A stretch of 64,000 nucleotides of DNA from Methylobacterium sp. (lineage in GTDB: Bacteria; Pseudomonadota; Alphaproteobacteria; Rhizobiales; Beijerinckiaceae). Below are positions 46,893 to 57,303 of this stretch, piece by piece (the stretch's first letter is position 1; each line of letters opens with the position of its first letter). The stretch spans positions 62,001 through 126,000 of the forward strand of contig NZ_JAIETD010000013.1 of NCBI RefSeq assembly GCF_019745455.1. The letters run 5' to 3'. The notes under the pieces are model-generated. The model was not told the origin of the DNA, made no database searches, and saw only the letters and a list, made by a program, of their open reading frames with translations. The position numbers and the translations under genes are program-made.

Positions 46893-47492
46893 ATGCGGAT
46901 CTACGGCGATCCCGTCTCCGGCAACTGCCTCAAGGTGAAGATCGTCGCCGATTTCGTTGGGCTCACCTACGACTGGGCTCCGGTCGACATCCTGAAGGGC
47001 GATAGCCGAACACCCGATTACCTCTCCCGCTTTCCGGCGGGGCAGGTTCCGGGCCTGCAACTCGACGACGGGCGCTGCCTGGCGCAATCTAACGCGATCA
47101 TGCGGTACCTGGCGCGCGGCAGCGCCCTCGTCCCGCAGGAGAGCTTTCTGCAGGCCAAGATGGACGAATGGCTGTTCTGGGAGCAGTACAGCCACGAGCC
47201 AAACATCGCGGTCTGCAGGTTCGAGATGCGCTATCTCGGCAAGCCTGCATCGGCGCGCGACCCCAATCGGGTCGCCCGCGGCGAGGCGGCCCTCGACCTG
47301 ATGGAGCTGCATCTCGGTGCTGCAGATTGGTTCGTCGGCGACGACGCGACCATCGCGGATGTCGCCCTTTACGCCTATACGCACTGGGCCGACGAAGGTG
47401 GATTCGATCTGGGGCCGAGGCCGGCGATCCGGGCTTGGCTCGGCCGTTGCACCGAAGCTTTCGGGGCAGGAACAGAGACGGCAAAGAGGTAA
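46893..47492 (+). CDS. Glutathione S-transferase family protein
   Basis: MRIYGDPVSGNCLKVKIVADFVGLTYDW, QVPGLQLDDGRCLAQSNAIMRYLA and ATIADVALYAYTHWADEGGF. Confidence 0.88.
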   Translation: MRIYGDPVSGNCLKVKIVADFVGLTYDWAPVDILKGDSRTPDYLSRFPAGQVPGLQLDDGRCLAQSNAIMRYLARGSALVPQESFLQAKMDEWLFWEQYSHEPNIAVCRFEMRYLGKPASARDPNRVARGEAALDLMELHLGAADWFVGDDATIADVALYAYTHWADEGGFDLGPRPAIRAWLGRCTEAFGAGTETAKR

Positions 47493-47603
47493 GGGCCGGT
47501 CGGCGTCACGCCGGATCGGTAAGAACAAGACACCAGCGCGGAACGAGCCGACCCGGCCGATTTCTGCGCGGCGGATCAGACAGACGCGCGAAAGACGGGC
47601 ACG

Positions 47604-49034
47604 ATGGGCAAGGTCACGGGTTTTCTCGAGTTCGATCGGCAAGAGCAGAAGTATCAGCTCGCGGCAGACCGCGTGCGGCATTTCCGTGAATTTACCCTGC
47701 CACTGGACGAGCACGACCTAAAGAAGCAGGCAGCCCGCTGCATGGATTGCGGCATCCCGTTCTGTCACGGCGATACCGGCTGTCCGGTTCACAACCAGAT
47801 CCCCGACTGGAACGAGCTCGTCTATCAGTCGGACTGGGAGGAGGCGCACAGAAACCTCCACTCCACGAACAACTTCCCCGAATTCACCGGGCGCATCTGC
47901 CCAGCGCCCTGCGAAGAGGCCTGCACCCTCAACCTCGAGAACCAGCCGGTCGCGATCAAGACGATCGAGCAGGCGATTGCCGACCGCGCCTGGAACATGG
48001 GTTGGGTCAAGCCGGAGCCCGCCGAGACTCGCACGGGCAAGAAGGTCGCGGTGATCGGTTCAGGCCCTGCCGGAATGGCCGCAGCGCAGCAACTCGCGAG
48101 GGTTGGTCATGAAGTCCACGTGTTCGAGCGCGAGCCGAAGGCCGGTGGCCTGCTCCGCTACGGTATTCCCGACTTCAAGATGGAGAAGCGCCACATCGAC
48201 CGGCGCGTGACGCAGATGGAAGCCGAAGGCGTGCGCTTCCACTACGGCGTCAATGTCGGCCTCAACAAGCAGATCGATGAGCTGACCTCGGAGTTCGACG
48301 CCGTGCTCTTCGCCGGCGGTGCCGAAGACCCGCGCAACCCGCAGCTTCCCGGCCAGGACCTCGCCGGCGTCCATTATGCGATGCCGTTCCTGGTTCAGTC
48401 GAACCGGCGTGTGGGCGCCGAGCCGATGCCAGGCAACGGCGAGCCGCCGATCCTTGCCACCGCCAAGAACGTCGTCGTCATCGGCGGCGGCGACACCGCA
48501 TCGGATTGCGTCGGGACTTCGTTCAGGCAGGGCGCGCTTTCTGTGACCCAACTCGACATCCGTCCGCGCCCACCCGAGCGCGAGGACAAGCTCAGCGTCT
48601 GGCCCTACTGGCCGACCAAGATGCGGACTTCGTCGAGTCAGGCGGAGGGCGCCGAGCGTGAATTCCAGGCGGCGACCCTCAGGCTCGAGGGCAAGAAGGG
48701 CAAGCTCACCGGCGTCGTGTGCACCCGCGTCGACGAGAAGCGTCAGCCTATTCCCGGTGGCGAGTTCGTCCTGCCGGCCGACCTCGTCTTCCTGGCCATC
48801 GGATTCGCCGGTTCCGTCCGCAAGGGCCTGCTGGAGGAGTCCGGCGTCGCCATGGACAAGCGCGGCAACGTAACGGCCAACGACCGTGATTATCGGACCT
48901 CACACGAGAAGATCTTCACGGCAGGCGACATGCGCCGTGGCCAGTCCCTCGTTGTCTGGGCCATCCGCGAGGGCCGCCAGGCCGCCCGTTCGATCGACGA
49001 AGCCCTGATGGGTGCCAGCGTCCTGCCGCGCTGA
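47604..49034 (+). CDS. gltD: Glutamate synthase small subunit
   Basis: [59 protein letters not shown] and [23 protein letters not shown]. Confidence 0.96.
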   Translation: MGKVTGFLEFDRQEQKYQLAADRVRHFREFTLPLDEHDLKKQAARCMDCGIPFCHGDTGCPVHNQIPDWNELVYQSDWEEAHRNLHSTNNFPEFTGRICPAPCEEACTLNLENQPVAIKTIEQAIADRAWNMGWVKPEPAETRTGKKVAVIGSGPAGMAAAQQLARVGHEVHVFEREPKAGGLLRYGIPDFKMEKRHIDRRVTQMEAEGVRFHYGVNVGLNKQIDELTSEFDAVLFAGGAEDPRNPQLPGQDLAGVHYAMPFLVQSNRRVGAEPMPGNGEPPILATAKNVVVIGGGDTASDCVGTSFRQGALSVTQLDIRPRPPEREDKLSVWPYWPTKMRTSSSQAEGAEREFQAATLRLEGKKGKLTGVVCTRVDEKRQPIPGGEFVLPADLVFLAIGFAGSVRKGLLEESGVAMDKRGNVTANDRDYRTSHEKIFTAGDMRRGQSLVVWAIREGRQAARSIDEALMGASVLPR

Positions 49035-49039
49035 TCTCC

Positions 49040-50413
49040 CTAGCGCGGCGACCATCGGAAATCATCGGCCCGTCCGGGTTGAGGCGCCGGAGCGGCACCC
49101 TGGACCATGGTTCTTTCCAGGGCGGCTGACGTTTCGCTCTCGCGTGGGCGACCACTCATCAGCGTTCCTCCCGGCGAAACTTCGGCCCTGCTGAGAGGCA
49201 CCACCGGCCCGGCAGCGGGCTTGACCGGCAGGGCCGGTATTCCGGGCGGTTCGGGCAAACTCGGCAGCATCGCCGTGATCAGCTTATCGATGGCTGCGGT
49301 ATCGTCGAGCCGCGGCAAGTCCGCGCCGAGGCTGGATCCAGATGGCGTAGCCGCAACAGTGGCTGCCGGCTCCGCCGAATTCGGCGTATCGGCGCCCATA
49401 AGGCGCTTGAGTTCGACATCGGCGAAATGCGCGACCTTGCGGGAACCCGCGCCGGTGAAGTGAACGCCGTCCGAGGTTCTCAGCTTGGCCATCTGGCCAT
49501 CGAGATCCGGACCCGTCACCGTATAGCGGTTGCGGTCATCCACGAAGGCCGGCCAAATGTCGACATAGGTGCCCCCCGACTTCGTGACCCTCTCCCGGTA
49601 GATGTCGTTCATCGCGGCAAGATCCTTCGATAGATTCTCGCTGCGCATCGGAGGCGTGCCGACCCAGATCAGCGGCACCTTGCGGTCTGTGAACACCTTG
49701 ACGAGGGCATCGACCCGATTGCGGTAGATCTCGCGCCAACGCTCGCTTAGCGGTTCGAAGGCCTGGTCGCCCTCACGGATCGGCTGGCGATCGTTCGCGC
49801 CGAGCATGACGAGGGCATAGGTGGTCTTCTGTCCAGCCTTCAGCGCCTCCTCGGCGGACTTCGGCCAGTCCACGACATCCTTGCGGACGAGCCCGCTATC
49901 CGCCCGGGAACGGTCCAAGACCTCCACATCGGCATTGTCCTCGAACACATCGTCGAGGCCGCGGCCGAGATAGCTCGCCAGGGAATCCCCGAGGACGAGC
50001 AGGCGCCTCGTGGGCTCCACCTTCGGTGCCACCGGCTTCGGTTGCGCGACGGCTGGAGGTGTCTGTCGCGGCCGGCGCGGTGCCGGCCGGCGCTCGTCGG
50101 CATAGGAAGGCGGGGCATAGCCGCGCTGCCGAACGGACGGCACGGGAGCCGGCTGTGTCTGCTGCGGACGGTCCTCCCAAGGCCAGAAGAACTGGCGCGG
50201 TGCTTCCTGTGGCGGTGCCTGGTAGCGGCGCGCACTCGGCCGCGCGCCATAACCGTCGTCACGGTAATAGTCCGGGGGGCGGCGGCGCGGGACGTCGTCG
50301 TAACCGCTCCATTGCGCCAGAACCGGTGCCGCATCGGTGAGGCAGAACAGGGCGAACGCCAGAATCTGCACCGTGAGGATGCGCCCGGCTGCCAGATGAC
50401 ACCGAGCAGGCAT
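49040..50413 (-). CDS. SGNH-type hydrolase (DUF459-like), secreted or anchored
   Basis: [57 protein letters not shown] and [16 protein letters not shown]. Confidence 0.82.
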   Translation of the reverse strand: MPARCHLAAGRILTVQILAFALFCLTDAAPVLAQWSGYDDVPRRRPPDYYRDDGYGARPSARRYQAPPQEAPRQFFWPWEDRPQQTQPAPVPSVRQRGYAPPSYADERRPAPRRPRQTPPAVAQPKPVAPKVEPTRRLLVLGDSLASYLGRGLDDVFEDNADVEVLDRSRADSGLVRKDVVDWPKSAEEALKAGQKTTYALVMLGANDRQPIREGDQAFEPLSERWREIYRNRVDALVKVFTDRKVPLIWVGTPPMRSENLSKDLAAMNDIYRERVTKSGGTYVDIWPAFVDDRNRYTVTGPDLDGQMAKLRTSDGVHFTGAGSRKVAHFADVELKRLMGADTPNSAEPAATVAATPSGSSLGADLPRLDDTAAIDKLITAMLPSLPEPPGIPALPVKPAAGPVVPLSRAEVSPGGTLMSGRPRESETSAALERTMVQGAAPAPQPGRADDFRWSPR

Positions 50414-50528
50414 CGCCCTCCAAAAATTCGTCGGTTCCATGCAGATGGACCTTGTCGTCACCGGCCCGGTACGCGAGGGCCTCGCAGCCTGAGAACATAT
50501 AGGGCGAACCGAGCCCGGCGCCGAATCG

Positions 50529-51752
50529 TCAGCGGTACGTCTGCACATGTGCGAGGAGCTCGGGGGTCGCATAGCCGTCTGCCACGAGGCCGGCGCCGAT
50601 CTGATAGCGCCGGACCGCTTCCCGGAGTTTCGGCCCGGCGCGGCCGTCGGTCTCCCCCTGGTAGAAGCCCGCAGCGGCGAGACCCTTCTGAAGGGCCTGC
50701 AGGCCGGCCCTGTCGAGGCGCGAAACGGCACTAGGCCATGGCACGGCGAGGGGTGGCCCACCGGCCAGGCGGTCCGCGAGGTGTCCGATGGCGAGGGCAT
50801 AAGAATCGGAGGTATTATAGCCGCGGATCACCTCGAAGTTATCGGTGATGAGGAAGACAGGGCCGCTCGCGCCGCCGGGCAGGAAAAGGCTCGCATTTCC
50901 GGAAGCGGGCAGTGCCTTGCCATCGATCCGGCGTACGCCTCGTCCGGCGAAATCGGAGAGATCCCCGCGATAGCGCGTAAGGTCGAATCCGGGCGGCAGC
51001 GTCACGGCGTATCCCCACGACAGGCTCGCATTCCAGCCGAGGCTTCGCAGGAAGGCGGCGATGGAGGCAAGGGCGTCTGGACGCGAGGTCCAGATGTCGC
51101 GGCGCTTGTCGCCATCGTAATCGACGGCATGCTTGAGGTAGTTCGAGGGCAGGAACTGGACCTGCCCCATGGCGCCGGCCCAGGACCCCTTCATGGTGCC
51201 GGCAGAAACGTCGCCCTGTTCGAGGATGGTGAGCGCCGCCAGGAGCTCGTCGCGAAAAAGTGTGCCGCGGTATCGGACCTGCGAGAGGGTCGCCAGTGAG
51301 CGGATGACCGACGTGGTCCCGCCGCTGGCGCCGAAATCGGATTCAACTCCCCAGATCGCCACTAGGACCGCGCGGGGAACGCCGTAGCTCGCCTCGATCC
51401 GTGACAGGGTCGCATCAAGACGAGCAGCTTCTGCTTTCCCCCTATCGATCCGCCCCGACGATACTGCGCCCACGAGGTAGTCCCAAACCGGTCGCGAGAA
51501 CTCCCCTTGCGCGCGGGTCCGGCTAATGACGGCAGGGTCTGGTGCGGTGACATCCTTGAACGCGGCAACGAAAGTGGCATCCGAGATCCCCAGCGCACGT
51601 GCATCGGGTTTCAGGGCCGCGACGAAAGCCTGGAATTCCCGGACAGTCGCCGCCTCGGCAGGTTGCTGGCGCTGCGCTGGTGCCGCAATCGCCCAGGGTG
51701 ACACCATCGGAGCCAGAAGGGCAACCAGCGAGATGGCGGTGAAGCGCGTCAC
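50529..51752 (-). CDS. Lytic murein transglycosylase (MltB-type) with peptidoglycan-binding domain
   Basis: AIWGVESDFGASGGTTSVIRSLATL, WAGAMGQVQFLPSNYLKHAVDYDGD and a C-terminal LQKGLAAAGFYQGETDGRAGPKLREAVRRYQ PG_binding_1-like repeat. Confidence 0.92.
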   Translation of the reverse strand: MTRFTAISLVALLAPMVSPWAIAAPAQRQQPAEAATVREFQAFVAALKPDARALGISDATFVAAFKDVTAPDPAVISRTRAQGEFSRPVWDYLVGAVSSGRIDRGKAEAARLDATLSRIEASYGVPRAVLVAIWGVESDFGASGGTTSVIRSLATLSQVRYRGTLFRDELLAALTILEQGDVSAGTMKGSWAGAMGQVQFLPSNYLKHAVDYDGDKRRDIWTSRPDALASIAAFLRSLGWNASLSWGYAVTLPPGFDLTRYRGDLSDFAGRGVRRIDGKALPASGNASLFLPGGASGPVFLITDNFEVIRGYNTSDSYALAIGHLADRLAGGPPLAVPWPSAVSRLDRAGLQALQKGLAAAGFYQGETDGRAGPKLREAVRRYQIGAGLVADGYATPELLAHVQTYR

Positions 51753-52741
51753 GTCCGGTTGCGGCGGGTGAGGGCTTCCTCCCAGGCAAGCGCCTGAGTG
51801 ACGATGCCCTGAAGGTCGTCATTCTGCGGGCGCCAGCCGAGACGCTCGCGGATCCGGTCCGCCTTGGCGACGATCCGGGCTGGATCGCCGGCACGACGGG
51901 GGGAAAGCTTGACGGCAAAATCGACGCCTGAGACGCGTTTGACGACCTCGATCACTTCCAGCACCGAGTAGCCCCGGCCATAGCCGCAATTCAATGTCAG
52001 GCTCTCGCCGCCGCCGCGCAGGTGTTCGAGCGCGAGGCGATGTGCTTCGGCAAGGTCCGAGACTTGGATGTAGTCACGCAGGCACGAGCCGTCCGGCGTA
52101 GGGTAATCGGTGCCGAAGACCTCTAGATGCCGCCGCTGCCCGAGCGCCGCCTGGGTCGCGACCTTGATGAGGTGGGTGGCGTTCGGAGTGGATTGCCCGC
52201 TCCTGCCCCTGGGGTCGGCTCCGGCAACGTTGAAATAGCGCAGGATCACGTAATTGAAGCCGTGAGCTTCGGCGGCATCGGCGATCATCCACTCGCTCAT
52301 CAGCTTCGAGCGGCCGTAGGGATTGATCGGCGAAGCAACGAGGTCCTCGGGAACGGGAACTACCTTGGGCTCGCCGTAGACCGCAGCGGTCGAGGAGAAG
52401 ATGACGTGCTTCACGCCTTCCTTGACGGCAGTCTCGATGAGGGCGCGGGTCTTGACCGTATTGGCGAGATAGTATCCGAGCGGGTCGGCCACCGAGTCCG
52501 GAACGACGATACGGGCCGCAAAATGCGCGAGGGCGTCGATGCCGTGGCGGCGGATGACGTCGGCGACAAGGGTTTGGTCGCTGACGTCGCCGACGACGAG
52601 AGTGACCTCCGGCGGCAAAGCCCAATCGAAACCGGTGGAGAGATCATCGATGACGATGACGTCGTCGTGCCCGGCGTCGATCAGCGCAAGCACCATGTGG
52701 CTGCCGATGTAACCCGCGCCACCCGTTACAAGAACCGCCAT
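51749..52741 (-). CDS. galE: UDP-glucose 4-epimerase
   Basis: [41 protein letters not shown] and [19 protein letters not shown]-like motif ([19 protein letters not shown]). Confidence 0.94.
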   Translation of the reverse strand: MAVLVTGGAGYIGSHMVLALIDAGHDDVIVIDDLSTGFDWALPPEVTLVVGDVSDQTLVADVIRRHGIDALAHFAARIVVPDSVADPLGYYLANTVKTRALIETAVKEGVKHVIFSSTAAVYGEPKVVPVPEDLVASPINPYGRSKLMSEWMIADAAEAHGFNYVILRYFNVAGADPRGRSGQSTPNATHLIKVATQAALGQRRHLEVFGTDYPTPDGSCLRDYIQVSDLAEAHRLALEHLRGGGESLTLNCGYGRGYSVLEVIEVVKRVSGVDFAVKLSPRRAGDPARIVAKADRIRERLGWRPQNDDLQGIVTQALAWEEALTRRNRT

Positions 52742-52970
52742 TTCTTATTCCCTTGCCGTGATCCTGCGGGGCAGCCGAAGACCTGATCGTGGACGGACGA
52801 GGACCGGATCGAAGGCTCTCCTCTTGCCGGCGACGTTATATCGGAAAGGTATCACATCGTTTATGCCACGAGAGCGCGGTGGATGTCAGGGATTATGCGC
52901 CGGTCGATGGGGGCTGGTCGTCCTGACGGTCATCGCGACCGTGTGTCTTTCCGTAGCCGGGTTCCGATTG

Positions 52971-53837
52971 ATGAAACCGATTCGCAAGGCCGTCCTTCCT
53001 GTCGCGGGCCTCGGCACCCGCTTTCTCCCGGCGACGAAGGCGGTCCCGAAGGAGATGTTGACGGTCGTTGACCGGCCCGTGGTGCAGCACGTCGTCGATG
53101 AGGCCCGCGAGGCTGGCATCGAGCATTTCATCTTCGTCACCGGCCGGGGCAAAGCGGTCATCGAGGATCATTTCGATATCGCGTTCGAACTCGACCACAT
53201 GCTTCGGGAGCGCGGCAAGGAAGCCGCCTACGAGGAACTCAAGCGCGACCTGCCGAAGGCCGGCCAGACGAGCTTCACCCGCCAGCAGGCGCCGCTCGGT
53301 CTCGGCCATGCCGTCTGGTGCGCCCGCGAGATCGTCGGCGACGAGCCCTTCGCGGTGCTCCTGCCGGACATGCTCAGCCGCGGCTGCATGGGCCAGATGC
53401 TGGCCGCCTACGAGCGCCATGGCGGCAACGTCATCGCCGTCGAAGAGGTCAAGCCCGAGGAGACGCACCAGTACGGCATTGTCGGCGTCGGTCAGACCTT
53501 CGGGCAGACCTTCGAGATCGACGGAATGGTCGAAAAGCCGAAGCAAGGAACGGCGCCCTCCAACTTCATCATCTCGGGGCGCTACATTCTTCAACCGGAG
53601 ATCTTCTCGATCCTCGAACGCGGCGAGAAGGGAGCGGGCGGTGAGATTCAGCTCACCGACGCGATGATCGCGCTCGCCAAGCAGCAGGCCTTCTTCGGGA
53701 TGCGCTATGAGGGCCGGACATACGATACCGGTTCGAAGCTCGGCTTTCTCACAGCGAACCTCGCCTATGCCCTGGAGCGCAAGGAATTGGCCGAACCGCT
53801 CAAGGCCGAGATCGAACGCCTGCTCCGTGGTTCGTGA
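52971..53837 (+). CDS. galU: UTP-glucose-1-phosphate uridylyltransferase
   Basis: [41 protein letters not shown] and [13 protein letters not shown] 52971. Confidence 0.96.
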   Translation: MKPIRKAVLPVAGLGTRFLPATKAVPKEMLTVVDRPVVQHVVDEAREAGIEHFIFVTGRGKAVIEDHFDIAFELDHMLRERGKEAAYEELKRDLPKAGQTSFTRQQAPLGLGHAVWCAREIVGDEPFAVLLPDMLSRGCMGQMLAAYERHGGNVIAVEEVKPEETHQYGIVGVGQTFGQTFEIDGMVEKPKQGTAPSNFIISGRYILQPEIFSILERGEKGAGGEIQLTDAMIALAKQQAFFGMRYEGRTYDTGSKLGFLTANLAYALERKELAEPLKAEIERLLRGS

Positions 53838-53954
53838 GAGCGCGTAGGCGGATTGCTTAGCTGGTGCGTGCAGCGCGGCGCGGGCATGCATGCAACGCAG
53901 CCATTCAGACGAGAACGTCCTTGCTTTTTGTGCGTCGCACTTTAATTATTGCGT

Positions 53955-54043
53955 TGCGGGATCGCGATGGCGTCGCGGTCCGGCAGCCCTTCTTGGGCGT
54001 TTCCTCCCTAGACTTCGGGCCGCTCTTCGGAGCGGCCTTTTTT
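53955..54043 (+). ncRNA. Candidate trans-acting sRNA (three hairpins, single-stranded UUUCCUCCCU, intrinsic terminator)
   Basis: TTGCTT-N16-TAATTA promoter-like elements (53921-53948). Hairpins GGATCGCG/CGCGGTCC (53959-53981), GCCC-TTCTT-GGGC (53986-53998) and the terminator GGCCGCTC-TTCG-GAGCGGCC-TTTTTT. No convincing ORF. Confidence 0.5.
54018..54043 (+). terminator. Rho-independent terminator with UUCG tetraloop
   Basis: GGCCGCTC-TTCG-GAGCGGCC followed by TTTTTTC. Confidence 0.9.
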
Positions 54044-54120
54044 CTTGGGCCATGCATTTCTTCTGGTGTCAGGCATCGTCGGAGCTGACAGCTCAAGTCG
54101 TCCGGCAAGACTGGTTGAGG

Positions 54121-55026
54121 CTATTCGGCGGCGATGCGCCGGGGCGTGAGATCGACGATCTCCGCTGCGACCGCAACGACCATCTCTCGCAGGTGCCATA
54201 TCAGACCGGAGAATCCGTCCGTCACGGCGAGCGACGTCTCGTTCATGTAGAGGCCGCGGTTGATCTCGATCTGCAAGGCATGGCGCCCGATCCCCGGCTC
54301 ACCGTAATGCTCGGTGATGAAGCCGCCGGCATAAGGCTTGTTGCGCAGGACCTTGAAGCCGCGGGACCTGAGGTGCTGTTCGACGAGACCGGTCAGGAGT
54401 GGCGCGCAGCTCGTCCCGAAGCGGTCGCCCAGGATGATGTCGGCCTTCGTTCCCTCGTCGCGTCCGAGGCTCGATGACGGCATCGAGTGGCAGTCGATCA
54501 GGATCGCATAGCCGAACTGCCTGGCCGTCCGCTGGATCAGGGCGCGTAGGGTGCGGTGATAGGGCTTGTAGAGTGCCTCGATACGCTCGACAGCGTCTTC
54601 GACCGGCAGGCGTCCGCGGTAAATCTCCTGCCCGTCCGCCACGACGCGCGGTACGGTGCCAAGTCCGCCCGCGACCCGCATTGAGCGGGTATTGGCGAAG
54701 GGCGGCAGGCGCCCGTCGAACATCCGTGGGTCGAGTTCGTAAGGTTCGCGATTGAGATCGAGATAGGCGCGAGGGAAATGCGCCCGCATCAAAGGTGCCC
54801 CGAGATCGACCACCGGGGCGAACAGCCGGTCCACATGTGCATCCTCCGATCGCCGGAGCGCAAGGGCGTCGAGGCGTGAGGATGCGAGGAACGAGCGAGG
54901 ATAGACCGAACCGGAATGCGGCGTGTTGAAGACGAACGGAAGAGAATGGACCTCCGGCTCGTCGACCACGAAGGGCGGATCGAAGGCGGCGGAGGCGGAA
55001 ATCTGGTTCGTGAACGGTTCTGTCAT
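54121..55026 (-). CDS. N-formylglutamate amidohydrolase
   Basis: FNTPHSGSVYPRSFL, YAILIDCHSMPS, GGFITEHYGEPGIGRHALQIEINRGLYMNE. ATG 55026. Confidence 0.92.
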   Translation of the reverse strand: MTEPFTNQISASAAFDPPFVVDEPEVHSLPFVFNTPHSGSVYPRSFLASSRLDALALRRSEDAHVDRLFAPVVDLGAPLMRAHFPRAYLDLNREPYELDPRMFDGRLPPFANTRSMRVAGGLGTVPRVVADGQEIYRGRLPVEDAVERIEALYKPYHRTLRALIQRTARQFGYAILIDCHSMPSSSLGRDEGTKADIILGDRFGTSCAPLLTGLVEQHLRSRGFKVLRNKPYAGGFITEHYGEPGIGRHALQIEINRGLYMNETSLAVTDGFSGLIWHLREMVVAVAAEIVDLTPRRIAAE

Positions 55027-55221
55027 CGCAGCCAGGACGGGGGAACGCGCGCCGTTACTTTGCTGGCTCGCACCCTGGCTGTCCACTCCGATCGTGCGCC
55101 CGCGAGCATGGCCCGCGTGCCGGGAGGCACGGGCCGGGCCCGCGACTGTCAACACCTTGTTTACCAAGCGGACGCTTTATGGGAGGAACACACCGAATCG
55201 AAGGGTATGGGACGCCGCACG

Positions 55222-55578
55222 ATGAAGATCCTCCTGGCGGAAGACGACAACGACATGCGGCGCTTCCTGGCCAAGGCGCTCCAGAACGCCGGCTACGATG
55301 TGCTGTCCTTCGATAACGGTCTTTCGGCCTATAACCGGCTGCGCGAAGAGCCATTCGAACTCCTCCTGACCGACATCGTCATGCCGGAGATGGACGGCAT
55401 CGAGCTCGCACGCCGCGCCACCGAGCTCGACCCCGACATCAAGGTCATGTTCATCACGGGCTTTGCGGCCGTGGCGCTCAACCCCGACTCGAAGGCTCCC
55501 AAGGACGCAAAGGTCCTCTCCAAGCCGTTTCATCTCCGCGACCTCGTCAACGAGGTGGAGAAGCTGCTCGCCGCCTGA
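55222..55578 (+). CDS. cpdR: Single-domain response regulator CpdR
   Basis: MKILLAEDDNDMRRFLAKALQNAGYDVLSFDNGLSAYNRLREEPFELLLTDIVMPEMDGIELARRA...LSKPFHLRDLVNEVEKLLAA (118 aa). Confidence 0.93.
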   Translation: MKILLAEDDNDMRRFLAKALQNAGYDVLSFDNGLSAYNRLREEPFELLLTDIVMPEMDGIELARRATELDPDIKVMFITGFAAVALNPDSKAPKDAKVLSKPFHLRDLVNEVEKLLAA

Positions 55579-55693
55579 GTCTCTGACCGGGCTAGCCGAA
55601 AAACAGGTGCTTCCGGGGGCTGCGATAGCCCTGTACAAGGACGGATCGAGGCGGCGCCGTTCCGGTGCCACGCCCTGGAACCCGTTCAGCCTC

Positions 55694-55957
55694 ATGTCGC
55701 AGCCGGTGACCCTCTATACCACCTCCTGGTGCCCATATTGCGCGGCGGCAAAGTCTCTGCTGCGGGAGAAGGGCGTCGCATTCACCGAGATCGACGTCGA
55801 GAAGACCCCAGGGTCGAGGGCGGCGATGGTCCAGCGGGCGGGCGGGCGCACGAGCGTGCCGCAAATCTTCATCGGCGAAACTCACATCGGTGGCTGCGAC
55901 GACCTGCACGCGCTCGATCGGGCCGGCAAGCTCGACCCGCTCCTGCTCGCCGCATGA
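55694..55957 (+). CDS. grxC: Glutaredoxin 3
   Basis: VTLYTTSWCPYCAAAKSLL and RTSVPQIFIGETHIGGCDDLHALD. Confidence 0.94.
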   Translation: MSQPVTLYTTSWCPYCAAAKSLLREKGVAFTEIDVEKTPGSRAAMVQRAGGRTSVPQIFIGETHIGGCDDLHALDRAGKLDPLLLAA

Positions 55958-56811
55958 GTGCCACCGAACCGACATCCCGCTTTGTCGCCGCCTGCATCCA
56001 GATGCGATCGGGCCGCGAGATCGCCCCGAACCGCGATGCCGCGGTGGCAGGGCTGCGCGAAGCCGCTGCCGCGGGCGCCCACTACGTTCAAACCCCGGAG
56101 ATGACCTCTCTGGTCGAACGAGAGCGAGCGCGGCTGCTCGAGCGGGTGAGGGTTCAAGGCGAAGACGAGACCCTGGCGGCCTGCCGCCAGGCGGCGCGCG
56201 ATCTCGGCATTACGGTCCAGATCGGCTCGCTTCCGATCCTGAACGGCGACAAGGTCGCCAACCGAGCCTTCCTCATCGACGGCAAGGGCGACATCGTCGC
56301 GTCCTACGACAAGCTCCACCTCTACGATGTCGACCTTCCCAACGGCGAGCGCTGGCGGGAATCGGCGCTGTATACTGGCGGGGCCTGCGCTGTCGTCGCC
56401 GATACGGCCTGGGCGCCGATCGGCCTCGGCATCTGCTACGACCTTCGTTTCTCCGCCCTCTACCGGGCCTTGGCCGAAGCGGGAGCGTCGATTCTGACGG
56501 CGCCCGCCTGCTTCACGCGCCAGACCGGCGAGGCGCATTGGCACGTCCTGCACCGTGCGCGTGCCATCGAGACGGGATCCTTCATGATCTCGGCGGCGCA
56601 GGGCGGCCGCCACGAGGACGGCCGCGAGACCTACGGTCATTCTCTCATCGTCGATCCCTGGGGCCGTATCCTGGCCGAAGCGGATGGGGATGCTCCCGGT
56701 GTCATCCTCGCCGAGATCGACCTCGCCCGCGTCGCCGATGCGCGCGCTCGAATCCCGACGCTGGAGCATTCGCGGCCCTTCACCGTCGAGAGGATCGGGC
56801 GTCCTGCCTGA
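55954..56811 (+). CDS. Carbon-nitrogen hydrolase (nitrilase superfamily, Nit-like)
   Basis: Catalytic Glu in QTPEMTSLVER, Lys in YDKLHLYDVDLPNG, Cys in IGLGICYDLRF; ATGA overlap with grxC. Confidence 0.93.
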   Translation: MSATEPTSRFVAACIQMRSGREIAPNRDAAVAGLREAAAAGAHYVQTPEMTSLVERERARLLERVRVQGEDETLAACRQAARDLGITVQIGSLPILNGDKVANRAFLIDGKGDIVASYDKLHLYDVDLPNGERWRESALYTGGACAVVADTAWAPIGLGICYDLRFSALYRALAEAGASILTAPACFTRQTGEAHWHVLHRARAIETGSFMISAAQGGRHEDGRETYGHSLIVDPWGRILAEADGDAPGVILAEIDLARVADARARIPTLEHSRPFTVERIGRPA

Positions 56812-56832
56812 CCTCGAGGACGACATTGCATC

Positions 56833-57303
56833 ATGATCCGCTACACTCTCGCCTGCGAGGCCGGGCACGGTTTCGAGAGCTGGTTTCCGTCGAGCGAATC
56901 CTACGACGATCAGGCGGCACGCGGCTTCATCAGCTGCCCGATCTGCGGCTCGGCCAAGGTCGCCAAGACCATGATGGCGCCCGCGATCGGGCGGGCAAGC
57001 CGTGCGGCCGAGCCGTCGGCCGCGGCTAACCTTCCTGTGGCCGTGCCCGCGCCCGAGCCGGCCACCCTGATGGCGGAGCCCGAGCAGCGCCTGCGCGCCA
57101 TGGTCAGGGCGCTTCGCGAGCATGTCGTCAAGACCGCAGACGATGTCGGCCCGCGCTTCCCCGACGAGGCGCGGCGCATCCATTACGGCGAGGTCGAGGA
57201 ACGGGCGATCTACGGCGAGGCGAGTCCGGAGGAGGCCCGCGCCCTCGTCGAGGAAGGGATCGCCGTGGCGCCGCTTCCGATCCTGCCCGAGGATCGGAAC
57301 TGA
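56833..57303 (+). CDS. DUF1178 family protein
   Basis: MIRYTLACEAGHGFESWFPSSESYDDQAARGFISCPICGSAKVAKTMMAP...VGPRFPDEARRIHYGE. Confidence 0.9.
   Translation: MIRYTLACEAGHGFESWFPSSESYDDQAARGFISCPICGSAKVAKTMMAPAIGRASRAAEPSAAANLPVAVPAPEPATLMAEPEQRLRAMVRALREHVVKTADDVGPRFPDEARRIHYGEVEERAIYGEASPEEARALVEEGIAVAPLPILPEDRN

Noticed and set aside
53864-54088. 74-aa and related ORFs over the sRNA/terminator region
   Set aside because: They translate through a strong intrinsic terminator and hairpins with no supporting homology-like features.
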